In this document: piece by piece, positions 18,865 to 20,000 of the stretch
Position numbering within the stretch: position 1 is the first letter of the stretch
How the letters are laid out: each line of letters starts with the position of its first letter
Source: Monoplex corrugatus
Lineage: Eukaryota > Mollusca > Gastropoda > Littorinimorpha > Ranellidae
Length of the DNA: 20,000 nucleotides
Reading direction: 5' to 3'
Assembly (NCBI GenBank): GCA_030674185.1
Contig: CM060306.1
Location: 34,371,981-34,391,980, forward strand
Position numbers and translations under genes: made by a program
The notes under the pieces: generated by a model
Databases searched by the model: none
Told to the model about the DNA's origin: nothing
What the model saw: only the letters and a program-made list of their open reading frames with translations

Positions 18865-20000
18865 AGAGCTAAAGCAGAGAAGAGGGGCCTCAGTGTGGTG
18901 TGGCTCGATCTAGCAAAAACCTATGGCTCAGTCCCGCTCATGATGATTCAACTGTCTCTCTAGATATATATCATGTCGCAAGAGAAATGCTCAAGAACTA
19001 CTTTCATGGTGTCTAAATGTGGTTCTCAGCAAAAGAATACAAGATGGAATGAATCAGTCCAAGCTAATGAGTGATAGAAAATGGAAAGCCCAGGAAGTAG
19101 TGGGTGCACAAGGGAAAGCCTCAGAGTCAAAGAAATGATAGGACACATACCGACCAATAAGCAGGGAGTGAGATCGACAAAAATGGAATGGTGGTCAATG
19201 GCTAACGAAAAGGCAAAAAAGGCTGTAATATTACAGGATATGAAGACAGAACAGGATGAAAAAAATGATTCAGAAAGCAGTCCAGCAAGGCCAGCAGGAG
19301 CAATGGACGATGTGGGAAAATGAACTTAAAATATCTACGCCGGATTGACATGTGGCATATGGCCCCTCTTTGAACTGGCTTTATCCTCAGATTTCTATAT
19401 GGCCTCCTGCCCTTTAATGCAAATCTGGTGACATGGGTGAAATCGGACGACCCTGTGTGCCCCCTCTACCAGTGCAAACAAACAGTGGTACATGTACTGA
19501 GTTCATGCAAGACGGTGCTAACTCAAGGAAAGTACACGTGGCGGCACAAATAAGTGCTTCAAGAGATCGTACGAGTGATCAGTACTGCCTGGGAAAAGAA
19601 ACATACCACCAAAAGCTCCACCAACCTTCTACATGGCACGAAGCAGCAAACTGTCGCATGGAAAAGCTGTGACATCCAGAGCATCTGCTAAATGAAGCAG
19701 ACGACCGGGACTGAACAATGCATCTTTCACAATGGAGAAAAATCAACAAATCATCAGCAAGAGTGGCATGAAACAAATGATTCTGGTCGAATCACCGTCC
19801 ATGTGAAAGTAGAATGGAAGAATGGAAGAAATCCATATGTATAAAACTGAGAAGTATGCTGGTCTAGTCAGCAACTCAAGGAAATCCGGCTTCCAAGCCA
19901 AAGTCCTCGCTCTCTATTTCTGGGAGAGAGACGACCAGAGCCCTTAAGACAATGGCAGAAGCAGCTAAAAAGAGTTCCATCTGAACTGGTCAAGAAGGAA
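18865..20000 (+). mobile_element. Truncated R2-like non-LTR retrotransposon fragment (runs off the right edge)
   Basis: This is a second, different reverse transcriptase family. It starts at RT motif A with EKRGLSVVWLDLAKTYGSVP (about 18877-18936), goes on in another frame with YHVAREMLKNYFHGV, and then jumps to a C-terminal region. That region includes RKWKAQEVV, KMEWWSMANEKAKKAV, ELKISTPD and a zinc-knuckle-like stretch DPVCPLYQCKQTVVHVLSSC (about 19449-19508). TQGKYTWRHK follows, with a further KYAGLVSNSRKSGF piece near 19854. RT motifs B and C and the thumb are missing. The knuckle followed by the TQGRYRWRH-like motif is what I recall from R2/NeSL-like elements. Many stops show it is dead. 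Confidence 0.78.

Overview
This is eukaryotic DNA, most likely from a gastropod mollusc. The signs are a gene split by a large intron, abundant microsatellites, several decayed non-LTR retrotransposons, a tRNA-headed SINE of a type I associate with gastropods, and an animal FAS-like type I polyketide synthase. The species cannot be told from the sequence. I ran no database search, so family names rest on motifs recognised by eye.

The main gene is on the + strand at 2174-7461. It is the 3' part of a large polyketide synthase, entered through a splice acceptor at 2172-2173. Upstream exons, with the start codon and most of the ketosynthase, lie left of the window. The visible order is KS (C-terminal part) - AT - DH - structural KR half - degenerate ER-like segment - KR - ACP - stop. 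No methyltransferase fits between DH and KR, and no thioesterase follows the ACP. DH, KR and ACP catalytic residues are present; the ER-like segment has no glycine-rich nucleotide site. The KS-linker-AT part is broken by three shifts, each equal to one missing base, while the DH-to-ACP part is one clean frame of over 3.5 kb. Either the gene is freshly damaged or this assembly carries indel errors.

Positions 1-2173 are intron: GA and ATCT microsatellites, a decayed reverse transcriptase fragment at about 1240-1835, and a long TG tract running into the splice acceptor. Positions 7462-9240 are AT-rich 3' flank, with a possible old duplication just after the stop. Positions 9240-10825 hold a diverged minisatellite of about 60-bp units, interrupted by a SINE (about 10131-10477) and a GA repeat. 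Positions 10825-14940 are AT-rich and apparently gene-free, with CAA and TG microsatellites and one GC-richer block near 14195-14475.

From about 14940 the DNA becomes GC-richer and is transposon-derived. A nearly full-length but dead APE-type non-LTR retrotransposon (about 14940-18864) has a 5' leader, endonuclease, reverse transcriptase and a C-terminal CCHC knuckle. A truncated, internally deleted fragment of a different, R2-like element begins directly after its stop codon and runs off the right edge. No RNA genes, CRISPR arrays or bacterial-type features were seen.
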